This document shows positions 52,298 through 63,806 of a DNA stretch of 64,000 nt, in pieces (the first letter of the stretch is position 1; each line of letters begins with the position of its first letter). The stretch is taken from NCBI RefSeq assembly GCF_000421645.1, contig NZ_ATXK01000003.1:1-64000 (forward strand). Reading direction: 5' to 3'. A program made the position numbers and the translations under genes. Under the pieces are notes generated by a model. It worked only from the letters and a program-made list of their open reading frames with translations. It searched no databases and had not been told where the DNA came from. Source of the stretch: Aurantimonas coralicida DSM 14790. Its GTDB lineage: Bacteria > Pseudomonadota > Alphaproteobacteria > Rhizobiales > Rhizobiaceae.

Positions 52298-53214
52298 TCG
52301 CCTATCTCGCCCGTCGGCTGATCCAGTCGGCCCTGATCCTGCTCGGCGTGTCGCTGATCACCTTCGCGCTGCTCTATCTGCTGCCGGCCGACCCGGTGCG
52401 CCAGATCGCCGGCCGCAGCGCGACGGCCCAGACCGTCGAGAACATCCGCCGCGAACTCGGCCTCGACCAGCCCTTCCTCGTCCAGTACGGCCGCTATCTG
52501 CTCGGCCTCGTACAGCTGGATTTCGGGCGCTCCTATCTGCAGCGCTCGGAGGTTTCGGAGCTGATCGCGGCACGGCTGCCGGCGACGCTGCTGCTGATGC
52601 TCGGCGCCATCGTCTGCGAACTGGTGCTGGGTCTGACCATGGGGCTGGTGGCGGCGCTGAAGCGTGGCTCGGCGACCGACCAGACGCTGATGGTCGGCTC
52701 CTTCGTCGGCGTCTCGGCGCCGCAGTTCGTTGTCGGCCTCCTGCTTCTCTACGTCTTCGCGGTGCGCCTCGACTGGTTTCCGATCGGCGGCTACGGCACC
52801 TTCTCGCATCTCGTCCTGCCCTCGGTCACGCTCGGTATCCTGGGGGCCGGCTGGTACTCGCGGATGATGCGGTCCTCGATGATCGATGTCCTGCGCCAGG
52901 ATTACATCCGCACGGCGCGGGCCAAGGGCCTCGCCCGCTACACCGTGCTGTTCCGGCATGCCCTGCCCAATGCGATCCTGCCCGTGATCGCGATGATCGG
53001 CATCGACATCGGCCTGTTCATGAGCGGCATCGTCGTCGTGGAGAGCGTCTTCGGCTGGCCCGGGATCGGCCAGCTCGCCTGGCAGGCGATCCAGCGCGTC
53101 GACATCCCGATCATCATGGGCGTCACGCTGGTCTCGGCCTGCGCCATCGTGCTCGGCAATCTGCTCGCCGATCTCGTCTCTCCGTTCATCGATCCCCGGA
53201 TCAAGCTCCAGTGA
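52294..53214 (+). CDS. ABC transporter permease (DppB/OppB family)
   Basis: A 306-residue permease with about six helices. Marks are RRLIQSALILLGVSLITFAL, LLPADPVRQIAG, RRELGLDQPFLVQYGRYLLG, and the EAA loop IRTARAKGLARYTVLFRHAL. With the DppC-like partner it forms the membrane channel for the substrate collected by the binding protein at 53238. The long plus-strand frame extends upstream only as a shadow. Confidence 0.92.
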   Translation: MIAYLARRLIQSALILLGVSLITFALLYLLPADPVRQIAGRSATAQTVENIRRELGLDQPFLVQYGRYLLGLVQLDFGRSYLQRSEVSELIAARLPATLLLMLGAIVCELVLGLTMGLVAALKRGSATDQTLMVGSFVGVSAPQFVVGLLLLYVFAVRLDWFPIGGYGTFSHLVLPSVTLGILGAGWYSRMMRSSMIDVLRQDYIRTARAKGLARYTVLFRHALPNAILPVIAMIGIDIGLFMSGIVVVESVFGWPGIGQLAWQAIQRVDIPIIMGVTLVSACAIVLGNLLADLVSPFIDPRIKLQ

Positions 53215-53237
53215 CCCCTGAAGGAAAGGAAGACCGC

Positions 53238-54911
53238 ATGAAAGCCTGGCTCACCACGACCGTCGCCGCATCGGCGCTCGGATTCATGCTGGCGGCAGCG
53301 CCGGCCATGGCGCAGGACGCCGCGACGGCGCCCGCCGCCGATGCCACCACGCCGGACCCTGACGCCAAGCAGGGCGGCAACATCGTCATCACCTACAAGG
53401 ACGACGTCGCTACGCTCGATCCGGCGATCGGCTATGACTGGCAGAACTGGTCGATGATCAAGAGCCTGTTCGACGGGCTCATGGATTACGTGCCGGGCAC
53501 CACCGAGCTGCGGCCGGGCCTTGCCGAGAGCTACGAGATTTCCGAGGACGGGCAGACCTTCACCTTCAAGCTCCGCTCGGGTGTCAAGTTCCACAATGGC
53601 CGCGAGATGACCGCCGAGGACGTCAAGTTCTCGCTCGACCGCGTGACCGCTCCCGCGACGCAGAGCCCCGGCGCCGGCTTCTTCGGCATGATCGACGGCT
53701 ACGAGGCCGTGGCGGCCGGCGAGGCGGACAGCCTGTCCGGCGTCACGGTGGTCGATCCGACGACGGTCGAGATCAAGCTGTCGCGGCCCGACGCGACCTT
53801 CCTGCACGTGATGGCGCTGAACTTCGCCTCGGTCGTGCCCGAGGAAGCGGTGGCCGAGCACGGCGCCGATTTCGGCAAGAACCCCGTGGGCACCGGCGCC
53901 TTCAAGCTCGGCGAATGGGCGCTCGGGCAGCGCGTCGTGTTCACCCGGAACGAGGATTACTGGCGCGACGGCCTGCCGTATCTCGACCAGATCACCTTCG
54001 AGATCGGCCAGGAGCCGATCGTCGCGCTGCTGCGTCTGCAGAGCGGCGAGGTCGACATTCCCGGCGACGGCATCCCGCCGGCGAAGTTCCAGGAAGTCAT
54101 GGCCGATCCCGAGCAGAAGGCCCGCGTCGTCGAGGGCGGCCAGCTTCAGACCGGCTACATCACGATGAACGTCGAGATCCCGCCCTTCGACCAGAAGGGC
54201 GTTCGCGAGGCGGTCAACATGGCGATCAACAAGGACCGCGTCGTCCAGATGATCAACAACCGGGCGCTGCCGGCCAACCAGCCCCTGCCGCCGTCGATGC
54301 CCGGCTATGACGAGAGCTACGAGGGCTACGCCTACGACGTGGACGCCGCGAAGGCCAAGCTCGCCGAGGCCGGCTTCCCGGACGGGTTCGACACCGAGCT
54401 CTTCGTGATGAACACCGACCCGAATCCGCGCATCGCCCAGGCGATCCAGCAGGACCTGTCGCAGATCGGCATTCGTGCCGAGATCCAGTCGCTGGCCCAG
54501 GCGAATGTCATCGCCGCCGGCGGCGAGAAGGACGCCGCGCCGATGATCTGGTCGGGCGGCATGGCCTGGATCGCCGACTTCCCGGATCCGTCCAACTTCT
54601 ACGGCCCGATCCTGGGCTGCGCCGGCGCCGTGCCGGGCGGCTGGAACTGGTCGTGGTACTGCAACGAGGACCTCGACAAACGGGCGACCGAGGCCGACTC
54701 GATCGTCGATCCGGCGCGCCAGGAAGAGCGGTCGCAGATGTGGTCGAAGATCTACACCGACATCATGGCCGACGCGCCGTGGGTGCCGGTCTTCAACGAA
54801 CAGCGCTTCACCATGAAGTCGCCGCGCATGGGCGGGGCCGACAATCTCTATGTCGACCCGGTCCATATCCCGATCAACTACGACTACGTGTATGTGAACG
54901 ATGTGCAGTAA
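53238..54911 (+). CDS. ABC transporter substrate-binding protein (peptide/nickel SBP_bac_5 family)
   Basis: A 557-residue periplasmic protein with a signal peptide ending APAMA-QD. Domain marks: NIVITYKDDVATLDPAIGYD, DGLMDYVPGTTELRPGLAES, the family signature GQTFTFKLRSGVKFHNGREM with TAEDVKFSLDRV, NPVGTGAFKLGEW, and VREAVNMAINKDRVVQMINN. It lies in an amide-regulated operon with formamidase, so the ligand may be a short amide, a formylated peptide or an amino compound that yields amide. The end overlaps the formamidase start by 11 bp. Confidence 0.92.
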   Translation: MKAWLTTTVAASALGFMLAAAPAMAQDAATAPAADATTPDPDAKQGGNIVITYKDDVATLDPAIGYDWQNWSMIKSLFDGLMDYVPGTTELRPGLAESYEISEDGQTFTFKLRSGVKFHNGREMTAEDVKFSLDRVTAPATQSPGAGFFGMIDGYEAVAAGEADSLSGVTVVDPTTVEIKLSRPDATFLHVMALNFASVVPEEAVAEHGADFGKNPVGTGAFKLGEWALGQRVVFTRNEDYWRDGLPYLDQITFEIGQEPIVALLRLQSGEVDIPGDGIPPAKFQEVMADPEQKARVVEGGQLQTGYITMNVEIPPFDQKGVREAVNMAINKDRVVQMINNRALPANQPLPPSMPGYDESYEGYAYDVDAAKAKLAEAGFPDGFDTELFVMNTDPNPRIAQAIQQDLSQIGIRAEIQSLAQANVIAAGGEKDAAPMIWSGGMAWIADFPDPSNFYGPILGCAGAVPGGWNWSWYCNEDLDKRATEADSIVDPARQEERSQMWSKIYTDIMADAPWVPVFNEQRFTMKSPRMGGADNLYVDPVHIPINYDYVYVNDVQ

Positions 54912-55841
54912 CTGCGATTACACGATCCACAGTCGCCACCATCATTTCGGCTGGGACAACACGTTCCAGCCGGCCCAGACGGTTGCCCCGGGCTCGACGA
55001 TCGAATTCGAATGCCTCGATTCCTCCGGCGGTCAGTTGACCGCCGGATCCACCGTCGCCGATGTCGAGACGCTGGATTTCGGCAAGATCAACCCGGTGAC
55101 GGGGCCGATCTTCGTCGAGGGTGCCGAGCCGGGCGATGCCCTGAAGATCACCATCGAGTCGTTCAAACCCTCGGGCTTCGGCTGGACCGCCAACATTCCG
55201 GGCTTCGGTCTGCTGGCGGACGACTTCAAGGATCCGGCGCTCACCATCTGGAAATACGATCCGGCGACCCTCGAGCCGGCTCTGTTCGGCAAGGAGGGGA
55301 AGGTGCCGCTGAAGCCCTTCGCCGGAACGATCGGCTGCGCGCCGGCCGAGCCGGGGCTCCACTCGGTCGTCCCGCCCCGGCGCATGGGCGGCAATCTCGA
55401 CATCCGGGATCTGTCCGCCGGCACGGTGCTCTACCTGCCGGTCGAGGTGGCCGGGGCGCTGTTCTCGGTGGGCGACACCCATGCGGCGCAGGGTGACGGC
55501 GAAGTCTGCGGCACGGCGATTGAAAGCCCGATGAACACGGTGCTGACGCTCGATCTGGTCAAGGGTGCGCGGCTGCAGATGCCGCGCTTCACCACCGCGG
55601 GACCGGTGACGCGGCATCTCGATGCCAAGGGCTACGAGGTGACGACCGGGATCGGGCCGGACCTCATGGCCGGGGCGAAGATGGCCGTCGCGCAGATGGT
55701 CGATCTTCTCTCGGCCCGCTACCAGATGGATCCGGTCGACGCCTACATGCTGGTCTCGACCTGCGGGGATCTGCGGATTTCGGAGATCGTCGACATGCCG
55801 AACTGGGTCGTCTCCTTCTACTTTCCGCGCTGCGTCTTCGA

Positions 55842-55845
<4 letters not shown>
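54901..55845 (+). CDS. Acetamidase/formamidase
   Basis: A 314-residue enzyme of the acetamidase/formamidase (FmdA_AmdA) family: HHFGWDNTFQPAQTVAPGST, NPVTGPIFVEGAEPGDALKI, GSVGCAP-like GTIGCAPAEPG, RRMGGNLDIRDLSAGTVLYL, and GALFSVGDTHAAQGDGEVCG with the conserved acidic and His residues. It hydrolyses short amides, giving ammonia plus formate or acetate. Formate produced here could feed the formate dehydrogenase encoded just upstream. ATG 54901 falls inside the end of the binding-protein gene and overlaps it in another frame. Confidence 0.93.
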
Positions 55846-57650
<1,805 letters not shown>

Positions 57651-57736
57651 GCCGCGGCGACATCGACCGGATCGCTGAAGCGGGCGCCCTATGCAGGGCG
57701 CGCGGTGGCGACCCGTCGTGCGGGCAGGGCGCCGCG

Positions 57737-58492
57737 CTACTGGCGCAGGACGTCGCCGAGGGTCTTGCCGGTGTTGAGGAGGTGGACGCGCCAGATCGCG
57801 GCGGCCCCGGCGCTGTCGCGGATGCGGAGCGCTGCCATCAGGGCCTCATGTTCCTCGAAGGCCTGCAGCCAGCGGTCGGCGTCGAGAATGGCCATGTAGC
57901 GGCCGCGCTGGGCCCGCAGCATCAGCCGTTCGTGGACGAATTGCAGTTCCTCGTTGCCGCTCGCCGTCACCAGCATCTGGTGGATCGTCGAGTTCAGGTC
58001 GAAATAGACGTCCTTGTCGTCGGCATGGAAGGCCGCGGTCATGGCGGCATGCACGGCCTCGATCTCGGCGATTTCCGCCTCGCTCATCCGCCGCGTCGCG
58101 AGCTCGGCGGCGAGGCTTTCGACGGCCGCGATGACCTCGAACAGCTTGATCGCCTCCTCGGCCGTGTAGGAGGCGACCCTTGCCCCGCGGTTCACCTCGA
58201 TCACCACCAGCCGTTCCTCGGCCAGCACCTTCAAGGCTTCCCGTAAAGGCGTCGGCGACACGCCGAGGCTGTCCGACAGGCTCGCCACCGGGACCTTCTC
58301 GCCTGGCATCAGCTCGCCATGGATGATCATCTGGCGAAGGGTTTCGGCCACTTCCTGGTGCAGCGAATGGCGGCGGATTCGCGCCTTGCGGGGCTTGTCG
58401 CCGAGGGCGCGGGCAGGACTGGCGGCGGCGCTGGGGTTCGGGCTCAACGGGGGACTTTCTCGACCGGCATGATCGGTTCTATGTAGGCGCAT
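57737..58492 (-). CDS. GntR-family regulator, FCD subgroup
   Basis: A 251-residue GntR regulator: HTH with VASLSDSLGVSPTPLREALK, and an FCD domain with NSTIHQMLVTASGNEELQFV and HEALMAALRIRD holding the metal-site His and acidic residues. It is divergent from the hydratase-like gene at 58576, and the TRAP operon further right is also a likely target. The N-terminal ~35 residues before the HTH are probably disordered; a downstream start is possible. Confidence 0.87.
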   Translation of the reverse strand: MRLHRTDHAGRESPPLSPNPSAAASPARALGDKPRKARIRRHSLHQEVAETLRQMIIHGELMPGEKVPVASLSDSLGVSPTPLREALKVLAEERLVVIEVNRGARVASYTAEEAIKLFEVIAAVESLAAELATRRMSEAEIAEIEAVHAAMTAAFHADDKDVYFDLNSTIHQMLVTASGNEELQFVHERLMLRAQRGRYMAILDADRWLQAFEEHEALMAALRIRDSAGAAAIWRVHLLNTGKTLGDVLRQ

Positions 58493-58575
58493 CGCTCTTT
58501 CGGAGAACTGCGCATGCTGTCAGCCCGCCCATCATTCCGCCCGGTGCCGCCTGTCCGGCCGGGAGCCGCACGCTG

Positions 58576-59412
58576 ATGGCCGATGACGCGACGCCCGTCG
58601 AGGCGCTGGCAACGGCCCTGATCGCGGCCCGGCGTTCGCGCGCGCCGATGCCGCGCGATGAGGCCGACCGTCTGGCCGGCATGATCGGTCCCGAGGGCGC
58701 CTATGCCGTCCAGCGGCTGGTCTGCGAGGCCTTCGGCCCGGTCGCCGCCTGGAAGACAGGGCGCAAGCGCGTCGCCGATCCGGTGATCGCGGCGCCGGTG
58801 CTCAAGGGTGGTCTGCGCGCCTCCGGTGCCAGCTTCTCGACGGGTGAACTCGGCGCCTGCGGCGTCGAACTGGAAATCGGCTTTCGTCTCGATCGCCCCC
58901 TGCCGCCCTTCGACGCGGCCGATTTCGAGACCCTGGCCCGGGACTGCGTGACGCCGCTGGCGGTGATCGAGATCGTCGATGGCCGCATCGACGGGTTCAT
59001 GGACGCCGCGCCGCTGGCCAAGCTGGCGGACAACCAGAGCAATGGCGGCCTGGTCTTCGGCACTGAGTCCGACGACGCGGCGCTCGACCTCACCGAGCCG
59101 GAGGTGCGCCTGATCTTCGACGGCCGCGACGTCGTGACAGGCCGCCAGAAGGTGCCGGGCGGCGACGCCTTCTCCGTGTTCCTGGCCTTTGCCCGGATGG
59201 TCGACGATCATTGCGGCGGCCTGCAGATGGGGCAGATCGTGACCACCGGAACCCTGTCCGGCCTGCCCTTCGTTGCGCCCGGCACGGTGATCGAAGGCTG
59301 GATTTCCGGCCTCGGTTCCGTGCGCACGGCCTTCGTCGAAGCCGCTGCTGGCAACGGTCAGGATGCGGCGATGTCCGGCCAGCGATCGTCCCATGGACAG
59401 CGTTCCTCATAG
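58576..59412 (+). CDS. 2-keto-4-pentenoate hydratase-like enzyme (MhpD/FAH fold)
   Basis: A 278-residue protein of the hydratase/decarboxylase branch of the FAH fold: AYAVQRLVCEAFGPVAAWKT, ELGACGVELEIGFRLDRPLP with the E-x-E metal ligands, DNQSNGGLVFG, and GTVIEGWISGLGSVRTAFVE at the end of the domain. Such enzymes act on 2-hydroxypentadienoate or oxalocrotonate in meta-cleavage routes, but isolated members have varied substrates. The C-terminal ~20 residues ([17 protein letters not shown]) are unusual and overlap, in the opposite direction, the end of the amidase gene by 55 bp. Confidence 0.85.
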   Translation: MADDATPVEALATALIAARRSRAPMPRDEADRLAGMIGPEGAYAVQRLVCEAFGPVAAWKTGRKRVADPVIAAPVLKGGLRASGASFSTGELGACGVELEIGFRLDRPLPPFDAADFETLARDCVTPLAVIEIVDGRIDGFMDAAPLAKLADNQSNGGLVFGTESDDAALDLTEPEVRLIFDGRDVVTGRQKVPGGDAFSVFLAFARMVDDHCGGLQMGQIVTTGTLSGLPFVAPGTVIEGWISGLGSVRTAFVEAAAGNGQDAAMSGQRSSHGQRSS

Positions 59413-60776
59413 GCGGCGGCGAGCGCCAGAAGCGTCGGTTCCGCGCCGCGATCGCCGATCAGTTGGAGGCCGATCGGCAGGGTGCCGGGCGGGACCGGGC
59501 AGGGCAGGGCGATGGCCGGAAGCCCGGCGGCATTGACCCAGCCCGTATAGACAGCATGTCCACGCGGCCCGACCGTGTGGCCGTCGATCCTGTCCGGGAA
59601 GGGCGTGTCGGCCGCCCACGGCATGGCGGCGCAGGACGGCATCAGGATCAGGTCGAAGTCCGCAAAGCCTTCCGAGACCTGCCGCCGCAGGGCCGCCACC
59701 GTTTCGAGGATGGCCAGGAGGTCGCTTGCCGACCGTTCCGCGCCGCGCCGGGCCATGGCGACATATTTGGGGTTCACCTTGTCGGCAAAGTCGGGCTCGA
59801 CGGCCAGAAGGCGTCCCAGGCCGATCTCGGCGATCGACGACCAGATCGCGGCGAGGCCGGCGGTGTCGAAGGGCAGCTTGGCGCGCGTGACCTGGTGGCC
59901 CAGCGCGGCGAATGCGTCCGCCGCGGCGTGCAGGGCGGTGACGATCTCCGGGTCGCAGGGATTGGCGTCGATCCGTTCGACCGAAAGGATGCGGAGCGGT
60001 CGATCGGCGGCTTGCGCGTCTGATGGACAGCGGGAGGCCGGGTCGGCGCGGTCGGGGCCGGCAAGCACGCCGTCGAGCAGCGCCGCGTCGCGCGCCGAGC
60101 GGGTGAAGGTGCCGACCACCTCAAAATCCAGCAGCACCTGCGGCAGCCCGTCGGCGCGGGGTACGTGGCCGATGCCGGGTTTGAGGCCGACGAGACCGGT
60201 ATAGGCGGCCGGGCGTCGGGTCGATCCGCCGCCATCGGTGCCGATCGACACCGGCACGAGCCCGGCGGCGACGGCCGCCACCGATCCGCCGCTGGAGCCG
60301 CCCGGCGTCAGCGCCGGCGCCCACGGATTGCGGGTGACGCCGAAGAGGTCGTTGCAGGTGTAGCCTTCGACGGCGAATTCCGGCGTGTTCGTCTTGCCGA
60401 TGACGATCGCGCCGGCCTCCCGGAGACGCCGGATCGGCAGTTCGTCCCGCGCCGCGATCGTGCCGGCATAGAGCCGGCTGCCGAAGGTGGCAGGCATGCC
60501 CTTCACCACGAGATTGTCCTTCACGGCGACCGGCACGCCGTCGAGGGGGCCGATGGGCGCACCGCTTCGCCAGCGCGCGGCCGAGGCGGCGGCCTCCTCC
60601 CGCGCCGTCGGCGACAGGCAGACGAAGGCGTTCAGCGACGGATCGATGCGGGCGATCCGGGCAAGGCACAGATCGACGATCGTTACCGGGTCGCTCGCGC
60701 CCTGCCGGTACTCTTCGACCAGCGCCGAGGCGTCGTGGCGCCAGGCCGTGGATGCGGAGATGGTCATTGCGCTCAT
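59358..60776 (-). CDS. Amidase signature family enzyme
   Basis: A 472-residue amidase: [20 protein letters not shown] with the catalytic Lys, [20 protein letters not shown] with the cis-Ser, and [20 protein letters not shown] with the nucleophilic Ser. It hydrolyses an amide, perhaps a ligand of the TRAP system encoded upstream. ATG 60776 overlaps the dctM stop (ATGA); ATG 60767 is an in-frame alternative. Most of the long minus-strand frame above 60776 is a shadow of dctM. The 3' end runs into the convergent hydratase-like gene by 55 bp. Confidence 0.9.
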   Translation of the reverse strand: MSAMTISASTAWRHDASALVEEYRQGASDPVTIVDLCLARIARIDPSLNAFVCLSPTAREEAAASAARWRSGAPIGPLDGVPVAVKDNLVVKGMPATFGSRLYAGTIAARDELPIRRLREAGAIVIGKTNTPEFAVEGYTCNDLFGVTRNPWAPALTPGGSSGGSVAAVAAGLVPVSIGTDGGGSTRRPAAYTGLVGLKPGIGHVPRADGLPQVLLDFEVVGTFTRSARDAALLDGVLAGPDRADPASRCPSDAQAADRPLRILSVERIDANPCDPEIVTALHAAADAFAALGHQVTRAKLPFDTAGLAAIWSSIAEIGLGRLLAVEPDFADKVNPKYVAMARRGAERSASDLLAILETVAALRRQVSEGFADFDLILMPSCAAMPWAADTPFPDRIDGHTVGPRGHAVYTGWVNAAGLPAIALPCPVPPGTLPIGLQLIGDRGAEPTLLALAAAYEERCPWDDRWPDIAAS

Positions 60777-62080
60777 CCCGCCATGTTGCGCGGCAGCCAG
60801 AGGACGATGTCCGGCGCGAAGATGAGAAGGATGGTGAAGGCGATCATGATCAGCGCGTAGGGGAACGCGCCATAGACCACGTCCGTGAAGGGACCGCCGT
60901 CCTTTCGCACGCCCTGTACGACATAGAGGTTCATGCCCACCGGCGGGGTGATCATGCCGAGCTCGCACATCAGGACGACGAAGATGCCGAACCAGATCGG
61001 GTCGACGCCGACGGCGGTGACCACCGGCAGGGCGATCGGGATGGTGAGGACCTGCATCGACAGGACGTCCATGAACATGCCGAGGAAGAGGTAGAAGACG
61101 ATCAGGATGAGCAGGAGCCCGGTCGCCGACAGCCCGAAGGAGGCGACCCACTGGGTCATCGCCTGGGCCGCGCCGCCGAGGGCCAGCGTGACGTTGAGCA
61201 TGAAGGCCGCGGTGATGATCAGGAGGATCATGCCGGTGGTCTTGGCCGACTGGCGGAAGCAGATGTCGATCACCTGCCAGTTCAGCTGGCCCTCGCGCCA
61301 GATGAAGCCGATGGCCACGACGACGGCCAGCGCCGCCGATTCCGTCGGCGTGGCGATGCCGGCATAGATCGAGCCCATGACGACCAGGAAGATGATCAGC
61401 GGCGGGATCAGATGGCGGGCGAGCGCGAGGCGTTCGCGCAGGGGCAGCAGCGGCTCCCGCTCGACGGTGGAGCCGTGTTCCTCGATCAGGCTCTGGACGG
61501 CGATGAAGATCATGAAGCTGAGGGTCAGCAGGACGCCGGGCACGATGCCGGCGATGAACAGCTGGCCGATCGAGGTTTCGGCGAGCGATCCGTAGACCAG
61601 CAGGTTGACGCTGGGCGGGATGAGGATGCCCAGCGTGCCGCCGGCGGCCAGCGAGCCCAGCGACCGGCTGGGCTTGTAGCCGCGCTTGTCGAGATTGGGC
61701 AGGGACACCGTGCCGATGGTCGCGGCGGTGGCGACGGACGAGCCGGAGGTGGCGGCGAACAGGGCGCAGGAGCCGATATTGGTGTGCAGCAGCCCGCCGG
61801 GCAGCCGGACGAACCAGACGGCGAGGGCGGTGTACATCCGGTCGGCGAGGCCGCCGCGCAGGAGCAGTTCGCCGAGCAGGATGAACAGCGGGATGGCGGT
61901 CAGGACGTTCTCGTTCTGCACGCCCCAGGCGACCGGCCCCATGGACTGGACCAGCGGCCATCCGAACAGCAGCGTGCCGCCGACGACGCCTGTGACGACC
62001 ATGATGACGGCCACGGGCACGCTGGCCAGGAGCAGGGCCAGCATGGCGACGAACCCGATGAGGACGGCGGAGACGGTCAT
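60773..62080 (-). CDS. dctM: TRAP transporter large permease (DctM family)
   Basis: A 435-residue membrane protein with ~12 helices: LIGFVAMLALLLASVPVAVI, IPLFILLGELLLRGGLADRM, ATSGSSVATAATIGTVSLPN, GTLGILIPPSVNLLVYGSLA and the C-terminal CELGMITPPVGMNLYVVQGV block. It is the transport subunit of the second TRAP system. 42 bp after dctQ; its stop overlaps the amidase start. Confidence 0.92.
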   Translation of the reverse strand: MTVSAVLIGFVAMLALLLASVPVAVIMVVTGVVGGTLLFGWPLVQSMGPVAWGVQNENVLTAIPLFILLGELLLRGGLADRMYTALAVWFVRLPGGLLHTNIGSCALFAATSGSSVATAATIGTVSLPNLDKRGYKPSRSLGSLAAGGTLGILIPPSVNLLVYGSLAETSIGQLFIAGIVPGVLLTLSFMIFIAVQSLIEEHGSTVEREPLLPLRERLALARHLIPPLIIFLVVMGSIYAGIATPTESAALAVVVAIGFIWREGQLNWQVIDICFRQSAKTTGMILLIITAAFMLNVTLALGGAAQAMTQWVASFGLSATGLLLILIVFYLFLGMFMDVLSMQVLTIPIALPVVTAVGVDPIWFGIFVVLMCELGMITPPVGMNLYVVQGVRKDGGPFTDVVYGAFPYALIMIAFTILLIFAPDIVLWLPRNMAG

Positions 62081-62122
62081 GGGCGGGAATCCGGAACGGT
62101 CAGGGAAGGACGGGGCAGGCGG

Positions 62123-62677
62123 TCAGCGCGCATGGACATTGTCCAGCTCCTCCTTGATCTCGTCCTCCACCCCCTTCGGATCGAAGGCCTCCGACAGAGC
62201 GTCGAGACGGCCCCGCAGGAGGAGGTAGGTGGCGTAGAGGGCGAGGCCGACGGCGACGAAGGCAAAGAGCACGTAACCGGCGAACCAGCCGGCCTGCGGA
62301 TAGATCATCGGCGTCGCCCAGGGCGTCGGCGCGACGCTGCCATAGGCGATGGTGTCGGCGATGACGAAGCGGCCGACATAGACGAGGAAGAGGCCGAACA
62401 GGGCGAGCGAGACGATCGACAGCCAGTCGAGGATGGAACGGATGGTCGCCGGCAGGCGGCGATGAAGGAAATCGATGCGCACATGCGCCCGGTCGACCAG
62501 GGCCACGGTGAAGGCCAGCGACGATCCGATGGCGAGGACGTAGCCGCCCAGTTCGTCGGCGCCTTCGAAGGAGAAGTTGAACAGTTTTCGGGCGACGGTC
62601 TCGGCCGCCACGAAGAAGGACAGCGCGACAAGCGACAGGCCGAAGACCCAGCTGGCGAATCTGGCGAAGTGATGCAT
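62123..62677 (-). CDS. dctQ: TRAP transporter small permease (DctQ family)
   Basis: A 184-residue membrane protein with four helices (residues ~8-30, 45-70, 85-110, 130-150) and DctQ marks (VALVDRAHVRIDFLHRRLPA). Partner of DctM. It follows dctP after a 91-bp gap that holds a perfect hairpin. Confidence 0.88.
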   Translation of the reverse strand: MHHFARFASWVFGLSLVALSFFVAAETVARKLFNFSFEGADELGGYVLAIGSSLAFTVALVDRAHVRIDFLHRRLPATIRSILDWLSIVSLALFGLFLVYVGRFVIADTIAYGSVAPTPWATPMIYPQAGWFAGYVLFAFVAVGLALYATYLLLRGRLDALSEAFDPKGVEDEIKEELDNVHAR

Positions 62678-62726
62678 GGAGCCGTCCCCGTTCGTGAGCG
62701 CAGCGCGTGGAGATCGCCGCAGGGTG

Positions 62727-62750
62727 CCGGGCGGCCGAAGGGCCGCCCGG
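62727..62750 (-). other. Perfect hairpin between dctP and dctQ
   Basis: CCGGGCGGCC and GGCCGCCCGG form a perfect 10-bp stem with loop CUUC on the minus-strand RNA, 18 bp after the dctP stop. No U-run follows. Like the one at 20113-20146, it probably sets the ratio of binding protein to permease mRNA. Confidence 0.75.
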
Positions 62751-62768
62751 TCTGTTGGCGAGGGGAGA

Positions 62769-63806
62769 CTAGAAGCCGAGCGCCTTGCCCACGGTCTTCT
62801 GCCAGTCTTCCGAGCAGGTCGGGTTGACCTTGTCGCAGATCTCCTTCCAGCCCGGGAACGAGATGTCGCGCAGCGCGCTCTGCATCGTCGCCTTGTCTTC
62901 CTCGGAGACAGGGATCAGCTTGAGATCGTAGGACTTCACCGTCTCGCAGGGCTCTTCACCGACATTGCAGTTCACGGCGTCCTCGAAGATCTCTTCCGAA
63001 TAGGCCCAGATCTCCGAGACGAGACCGTCGAAGGCCGCCTGCAGCTTCTCCTGGTCTTCCGGGGAGAACTTGTTCCAGGTGTCGAGGTTGATGCCGTAGC
63101 CCTGCACCGCGATCTGAAAGGCGATCGGCAGCATGTTGCTGGTTTCCTCGGGCCAGCCGGCGGTGTTGGCCGAGCTCGGGCCGGTGATCGCGCAGTCGAT
63201 CACGCCGCGGGCGAGCGACTGCTGCACTTCCGAGAAGCCGAGCGGCACCGGCGTTCCGCCGACCGAGGACACGAAATTGGCCAGGCTCTGGTCGTAGACG
63301 CGGACCTTGTTGCCGCTGAGATCGGACAGCTTGGCGATGTCGGGCTGGCAGAACAGCACCTGCGGCCCGAACGGCCAGACGCCGAGGAGCTTGGTGTTGA
63401 ACTTCTCCTGCAACTGCTTGTCGACGACCGGGCTGAAGGCGTCGACGGCCTTCTTGGCGGTGGCATAGTCCGGGTTCTGGCCGACAAGATCGAGGCCGAG
63501 AATGGTCGGCTCGTCGCGCGAGACCTGGGACATGCGCAGGGAGATGATGTCGAACAGGCCGCTCTTGAGAAGCCGCAGCTGCTCGGTGTCCTTGACGCCG
63601 GTGACGTCGACCGGCGTGTAGGTGGCGCTGACGTCGAGGCCGGTCTTCTCCGCCATGTTCTCGAAGAACGGGGCTTCGTAGTTCTTCTGGATGAGGCCGG
63701 TCGACGAGGGCTGGCCCATCACCTTGAGGCTGATGGTCTGCGACAGGGCGGGCGCCGCAAGGGCTGCCGTGCAGGCGGCGGCAAGAAGCAGGGCTTTGAT
63801 CTTCAT
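62769..63806 (-). CDS. dctP: TRAP transporter substrate-binding protein (DctP family)
   Basis: A 345-residue periplasmic protein with a signal peptide (APALS-QT at ~22). DctP features: ATYTPVDVTGVKDTEQLRLL, LSDLSGNKVRVYDQSLANFV with the ligand Arg, and SEVQQSLARGVIDCAITGPS. It carries four Cys near the C-terminal half (VNCNVGEEPCE and ICDKVNPTCSE), pairs likely to make disulfides, as in some aromatic-acid-binding TRAP proteins. GGAGAG before ATG 63806; the start overlaps the stop of the next gene upstream. Confidence 0.92.
   Translation of the reverse strand: MKIKALLLAAACTAALAAPALSQTISLKVMGQPSSTGLIQKNYEAPFFENMAEKTGLDVSATYTPVDVTGVKDTEQLRLLKSGLFDIISLRMSQVSRDEPTILGLDLVGQNPDYATAKKAVDAFSPVVDKQLQEKFNTKLLGVWPFGPQVLFCQPDIAKLSDLSGNKVRVYDQSLANFVSSVGGTPVPLGFSEVQQSLARGVIDCAITGPSSANTAGWPEETSNMLPIAFQIAVQGYGINLDTWNKFSPEDQEKLQAAFDGLVSEIWAYSEEIFEDAVNCNVGEEPCETVKSYDLKLIPVSEEDKATMQSALRDISFPGWKEICDKVNPTCSEDWQKTVGKALGF

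Noticed and set aside
60777-61961. N-terminal extension of the amidase frame upstream of 60776
   Set aside because: It overlaps dctM in another frame and has no amidase-like sequence; the ATGA junction marks the real start.
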